Shown here: positions 5,464 through 7,452 of the stretch, in pieces
Layout of the letters: each line of letters opens with the position of its first letter
Position numbering within the stretch: position 1 is the stretch's first letter
From: an uncultured Clostridia bacterium
GTDB lineage: Bacteria > Bacillota > Clostridia > Oscillospirales > CAG-272
Assembly: GCA_946641795.1 (NCBI GenBank)
Contig: CAMPBZ010000055.1
Span: 1-7,452 of the forward strand
Direction of reading: 5' to 3'
Length of the DNA stretch: 7,452 nucleotides
The notes under the pieces: generated by a model
What the model was told of the DNA's origin: nothing
The model's input: only the letters and a program-made list of their open reading frames with translations
The model's database searches: none
Position numbers and translations under genes: made by a program

Positions 5464-6705
5464 TTGGAACAGGCAAAATATAAAGTTTTAATCACCTTTG
5501 TAGAGGCCGGTATGGGTCACATCACCTCGGCAACCGCCATTGCCGACGCGCTGGAAAAATACCATTCCGACGAGGTAGAAGTCATTCGCACCAACATTTT
5601 TACCGATACCAACGACAAGGTTTTAATCAAATATCAGCAATTTCTGATCGACGAGGTCAAGCGGAGCAACAAGCACCCCTCGCATATGTTCTATATTTCA
5701 ATGATGCGCATGCGCTTCTTCCCCCGTCTGGCCTCGCTCATCGTTGCAAACGCCACCATTTTCCGCCGGGAAAAGAAGCGCGTGATTGAAATTTTCAAGC
5801 GGTTTGACCCCGATATGACCTTCCACACCCATTTTACCCCGTTGCACGACTCGGTGGAAGCGCAGAAAAAGCACTACGGCGGCCATTTTCTGACCGGGTT
5901 TTACGACCCCGACACCAACGTTCACGGCTGGTGGGATAAGCGCGCCGACCTTTGCATTTTCAACAACGAGGGCGCGTATCAAGAGGCGGTTAAAATGAAG
6001 TTCGACCCCAAAAAATGCCTTTGGGCGCCCTTTGCCCTGCGGCAAAAGGTGATTGACTGCACGAAGGATAAAATCGCCCTGCGCAAAAAGCGCGGCCTGC
6101 CCGAAAACGGCTTTATCGTAACGCTTTCTTCCAGCGCCTACGCCGGCGGTCTGCTGCTCAAATTTGCCAACCGCTTTTTGGAGATCGACCGCCCGTTTAC
6201 CCTGCTGGCGCTGACCGGCTCAAACGAGGAGGTGCACCGCAAGCTGGCCGAGCGGGTGGGGCATACCGGCAAGGTGGACCTGCGCGTTTACGGGTTTGAC
6301 GGCGACGCGCACGAGCTTTACGGCGCCTCGGATCTTCTGGTTACCAAGGCCGGCCCGAACGCCATTCTGGATTGCGCTTATATGGGTACCCCGGTAATGA
6401 CCAACTTCTGCGCCAGCCAGATTGAGCGCAGCACCCGCACCTTTTACATTGACGAGCAGAAAACCGGCGTTCATATCAATGACCCGGACAAGGCCGCCGA
6501 ATTTTTGACCGATTGCATCGACCACCCCGAAACCCTGGCGCCCTACATTGAAAACTGCCACCGCTTTGCCCGCGAGATGACCGGCGGCGAAAAAATGATT
6601 GCCGACGCCATTGTGGAAGCCCTCCGCAAAAACGGCCCGCCCAAGGCCGCGCGCGGCGCAACCGAGCCGAAAGAAACCGAAAAAAGCGAGCCTTTGCCCG
6701 TTTGA
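5464..6705 (+). CDS. GT28/MGDG-synthase-like glycosyltransferase
   Basis: A GT-B fold glycosyltransferase of 413 residues from the preferred start. The N-terminal motif is VEAGMGH (13-19), the equivalent of the family GGGH loop. Mid-protein, GFYDPDTNVHGWW (about 145-157) matches the TD...H..W block of MGDG synthase, UgtP and MurG relatives. The C-terminal nucleotide-sugar half has LTGSNEEV, VYGFDGDAHELYGASDLLVT and KAGPNAILDCAYMGTPV (about 295-311). By family these enzymes transfer hexose from a UDP-sugar to a membrane lipid at the cytoplasmic face; the acceptor here is unknown. A charged low-complexity tail follows residue 390. TTG at 5464 is preferred because GAGGTG (5452-5457) lies at correct distance; the in-frame GTG at 5455 (416 residues) would have no SD of its own. 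Single-gene transcript from the promoter at 5387-5415; no strong terminator follows. Confidence 0.88.
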   Translation: MEQAKYKVLITFVEAGMGHITSATAIADALEKYHSDEVEVIRTNIFTDTNDKVLIKYQQFLIDEVKRSNKHPSHMFYISMMRMRFFPRLASLIVANATIFRREKKRVIEIFKRFDPDMTFHTHFTPLHDSVEAQKKHYGGHFLTGFYDPDTNVHGWWDKRADLCIFNNEGAYQEAVKMKFDPKKCLWAPFALRQKVIDCTKDKIALRKKRGLPENGFIVTLSSSAYAGGLLLKFANRFLEIDRPFTLLALTGSNEEVHRKLAERVGHTGKVDLRVYGFDGDAHELYGASDLLVTKAGPNAILDCAYMGTPVMTNFCASQIERSTRTFYIDEQKTGVHINDPDKAAEFLTDCIDHPETLAPYIENCHRFAREMTGGEKMIADAIVEALRKNGPPKAARGATEPKETEKSEPLPV

Positions 6706-6724
6706 AAAACCGAAAAAACGGCAA

Positions 6725-6759
6725 CTTTTTTGAAAAAAGAAGCATTTTTCGGGAAAAAT
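6725..6759 (+). repeat. Two A/T-rich inverted repeats after the glycosyltransferase gene
   Basis: CTTTTTT/AAAAAAG (6725-6731, 6733-6739; one-base centre) and ATTTTT/AAAAAT (6744-6749, 6754-6759; loop CGGG) follow one another. They could act as a weak terminator for the glycosyltransferase gene, or as bent or UP-type DNA in front of the rpsO promoter; neither is a classical GC-stem terminator. Confidence 0.4.
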
Positions 6760-6772
6760 TATTAAAAAACTA

Positions 6773-6801
6773 TTTACAAAAGCGTTTTCCTATGATATAA
6801 T
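6773..6801 (+). promoter_or_regulatory. SigA-type promoter for rpsO with an A/T-rich upstream tract
   Basis: TTTACA (6773-6778, one mismatch) and a perfect TATAAT (6796-6801) are separated by 17 bp. Directly upstream, 6754-6772 is almost pure A/T with phased A and T runs, resembling an UP element that contacts the RNA polymerase alpha subunits, as expected for a highly expressed ribosomal protein gene. Transcription should start near 6807-6809. Confidence 0.92.
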
Positions 6802-6807
6802 ACACTT

Positions 6808-6919
6808 TGCGTGACGATGACGCAGTCGGTTGGAATTGTCCTGCCGCGCAGGTCTTCACCCACCGCCGCACCGGGTCATTCGCACGAAAAAATTTACAGA
6901 AAGGTGAAGGAACCAAGCT
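6808..6919 (+). promoter_or_regulatory. Structured rpsO leader, candidate S15 autoregulatory RNA
   Basis: The leader of about 112 bases has a hairpin TGCGT/ACGCA (6808-6812, 6820-6824), a hairpin CCTGC-CGC-GCAGG (6840-6852) and, right after it, CTTCACC (6854-6860), an exact complement of GGTGAAG (6903-6909) in the rpsO ribosome-binding region. A short ACCC/GGGT helix (6858-6861 with 6873-6876) would compete with that pairing. S15 is known to repress its own mRNA through diverse leader structures in E. coli, Geobacillus and others. No published S15 leader class is recognised here, so the function is inferred. Confidence 0.45.
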
Positions 6920-7183
6920 ATGATGAAGGAAGAGAAACAAGCCCTGATCGAGCAGTACGCTGTTCACGAGGGCGATACGGGTTCTCCCGAAGTGCAGATC
7001 GCGCTTCTGACCTCCCGTATCATCAATCTCACCGAGCACCTCAAAGCCAACAAGAAGGACTTTCACAGCCGCCGTGGTCTGCAAAAGATGATCGGCCAAA
7101 GAAGAAGTCTTCTCGGCTATCTGCAAAAGGTGGACATCGAGCGCTACCGCGCCATCGTTGCCAAACTCGGTTTGAGAAAGTAA
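6920..7183 (+). CDS. rpsO: 30S ribosomal protein S15
   Basis: A complete 87-residue S15, within a residue or two of the usual length. Family hallmarks are GDTGSPEVQIALLTSRI (18-34), LTEHLKANKKDFHSRRGL (37-54) and the C-terminal RRSLLGYLQKVDIERY (61-76). Known role: an early-binding 30S protein that contacts 16S rRNA helices h20-h22 and helps form the platform and an intersubunit bridge; it also represses its own mRNA in several bacteria. Two adjacent ATGs (6920 and 6923) are possible starts. GAAGGAA at 6906-6912 suits 6920, and either start gives nearly the same protein. It has its own strong promoter and leader, and is followed after 205 bases by a probable pnp, the conserved rpsO-pnp order. 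Confidence 0.98.
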   Translation: MMKEEKQALIEQYAVHEGDTGSPEVQIALLTSRIINLTEHLKANKKDFHSRRGLQKMIGQRRSLLGYLQKVDIERYRAIVAKLGLRK

Positions 7184-7189
7184 ACGGAA

Positions 7190-7228
7190 CGGAGCAAGGG
7201 CCGGGCAAACGCCGCGACCCTTGCTCCG
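7190..7228 (+). terminator. Hairpin after rpsO, without a U-tract
   Basis: CGGAGCAAGGG (7190-7200) and CCCTTGCTCCG (7218-7228) form a perfect 11-bp stem with a 17-base GC-rich loop, 7 bases after the rpsO stop. The bases just downstream (CACTCTATG) contain no T run; the first T run is at 7245-7251. It may be a leaky terminator, an mRNA 3'-end stabiliser, or an endonuclease processing site between rpsO and pnp. Confidence 0.6.
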
Positions 7229-7242
7229 CACTCTATGTACGC

Positions 7243-7259
7243 GCTTTTTTTCAAAAAGC
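7243..7259 (+). repeat. Small inverted repeat GCTTTTT/AAAAAGC in the rpsO-pnp spacer
   Basis: GCTTTTT (7243-7249), a 3-base centre, and AAAAAGC (7253-7259) are perfectly complementary. The T run may act as the delayed U-tract of the hairpin at 7190-7228. The helix itself would be weak as RNA. Confidence 0.35.
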
Positions 7260-7280
7260 AAACCCAAAAAAGTCTTTTCA

Positions 7281-7380
7281 CCGGTAGGATTAGCAGTTAA
7301 CCGGGGCCCCGAGCGGGGCGCCTTTCGGAGTTCCGGTTAAGTGCTAAACCTCCGGGAAAGAAATAAAAAAAACACGGAGG
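7281..7380 (+). promoter_or_regulatory. Structured leader of the probable pnp gene with switchable anti-Shine-Dalgarno
   Basis: A long interrupted helix can form: CCGG-(T)-AGG (7281-7288) with CCTCCGG (7349-7355); TTAGCA (7290-7295) with TGCTAA (7342-7347); TTAACCGG (7297-7304) with CCGGTTAA (7333-7340). This totals about 21 bp, with A-A and G-G mismatches and one bulge. Its apex holds a GC hairpin, GCCCC-GAGC-GGGGC (7306-7319), and a short CTTTCGGAG segment. The 3' strand includes CCTCCG (7349-7354), the exact complement of the pnp SD CGGAGG (7375-7380), so two pairings exclude each other. There is no U-tract, so it is not a terminator. Function is inferred. Confidence 0.55.
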
Positions 7381-7388
7381 AAACAAAA

Positions 7389-7452
7389 ATGTCCAACCCC
7401 ATCAGCACCCCAATGGAATTCAAAAACTACCGGGTATTCAACTACACCCTCG
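7389..7452 (+). CDS. pnp: Probable polynucleotide phosphorylase, N-terminal 21 codons only (runs off window)
   Basis: An ATG at 7389, 8 bases after the strong SD CGGAGG (7375-7380), opens a frame that stays open to the window edge. The visible residues include MEFKNYRVFNYTL, similar in pattern to the PNPase start (..YKVFE.ELAGR.L..E.G..A). The next codon begins with G, which allows the expected Ala. Position directly after rpsO strongly favours pnp, since rpsO-pnp is a widely conserved pair. If so, the product is the 3'-to-5' phosphorolytic exoribonuclease of mRNA decay. A second in-frame ATG lies at 7413 but has no SD. The assignment rests mainly on gene order, because only a fragment is visible. 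Confidence 0.62.
   Translation, partial: MSNPISTPMEFKNYRVFNYTL

Noticed and set aside
6893..6921. Second TTTACA (-35-like) at 6893-6898 just before rpsO
   Set aside because: No -10 box lies 16-18 bp downstream, and it would start transcription inside or beyond the ribosome-binding site.
7262..7290. TAGGAT at 7285-7290 as a -10 box for a separate pnp promoter
   Set aside because: It matches only 4 of 6 consensus bases and there is no -35-like box at 16-18 bp upstream.
7290..7347. TTAGCA...GTGCTAA resembles halves of the CIRCE (HrcA) operator
   Set aside because: CIRCE is TTAGCACTC-N9-GAGTGCTAA. Here the left half is TTAGCAGTTA and the halves are tens of bases apart, joined by further complementarity, so an RNA helix explains the match better.

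Overview
The window looks like a stretch of core chromosome from a Firmicute of the class Clostridia, most like the Oscillospiraceae (Ruminococcaceae) group. The evidence is the Firmicutes-type Rex repressor, a DnaD-domain protein next to a DnaC-like helicase loader, an arginine-phosphatase-type LMW phosphatase, GC-rich coding DNA separated by A/T-rich gaps, and good Shine-Dalgarno (SD) sites. Genus and species cannot be fixed from the sequence alone. Every gene is on the + strand. I see no mobile element, CRISPR array, tRNA or rRNA.

Layout. (1) 2-1972: the 3' part of a low-molecular-weight protein (arginine) phosphatase overlaps rimI (S18 N-acetyltransferase), followed by tsaD (tRNA t6A synthesis). 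This is a translation and tRNA-modification cluster. (2) 1973-2116: a 144-base gap packed with short repeats: an 11-bp direct repeat, a GC palindrome, three TGTGGAA motifs resembling DnaA boxes, and an A/T-rich hairpin. (3) 2117-4795: rex, a DnaD-domain gene and a DnaC-like AAA+ ATPase gene are closely spaced and probably form one operon that ends at a strong hairpin terminator (4810-4851). (4) 4875-5327: a small helical protein of unknown function with its own terminator. (5) 5387-6705: a consensus SigA promoter drives a GT28/MGDG-synthase-like glycosyltransferase that probably starts at TTG. (6) 6773-7452: a strong promoter with an A/T-rich upstream tract, a structured leader, rpsO (S15), a hairpin, a second structured leader, and the first 21 codons of a probable pnp (polynucleotide phosphorylase).

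The most interesting signals are in the RNA leaders at the right end. The rpsO leader carries a segment perfectly complementary to the rpsO SD region over 7 bases. The rpsO-pnp spacer can form a long interrupted helix of about 21 bp whose 3' strand contains CCTCCG, the exact complement of the downstream pnp SD CGGAGG. Both suggest switch-like control of translation, by S15 and by RNA decay enzymes respectively. These functions are inferred; the complementarities are visible in the sequence. The DnaA-box-like cluster in front of a primosome-gene operon is the third observation worth checking.
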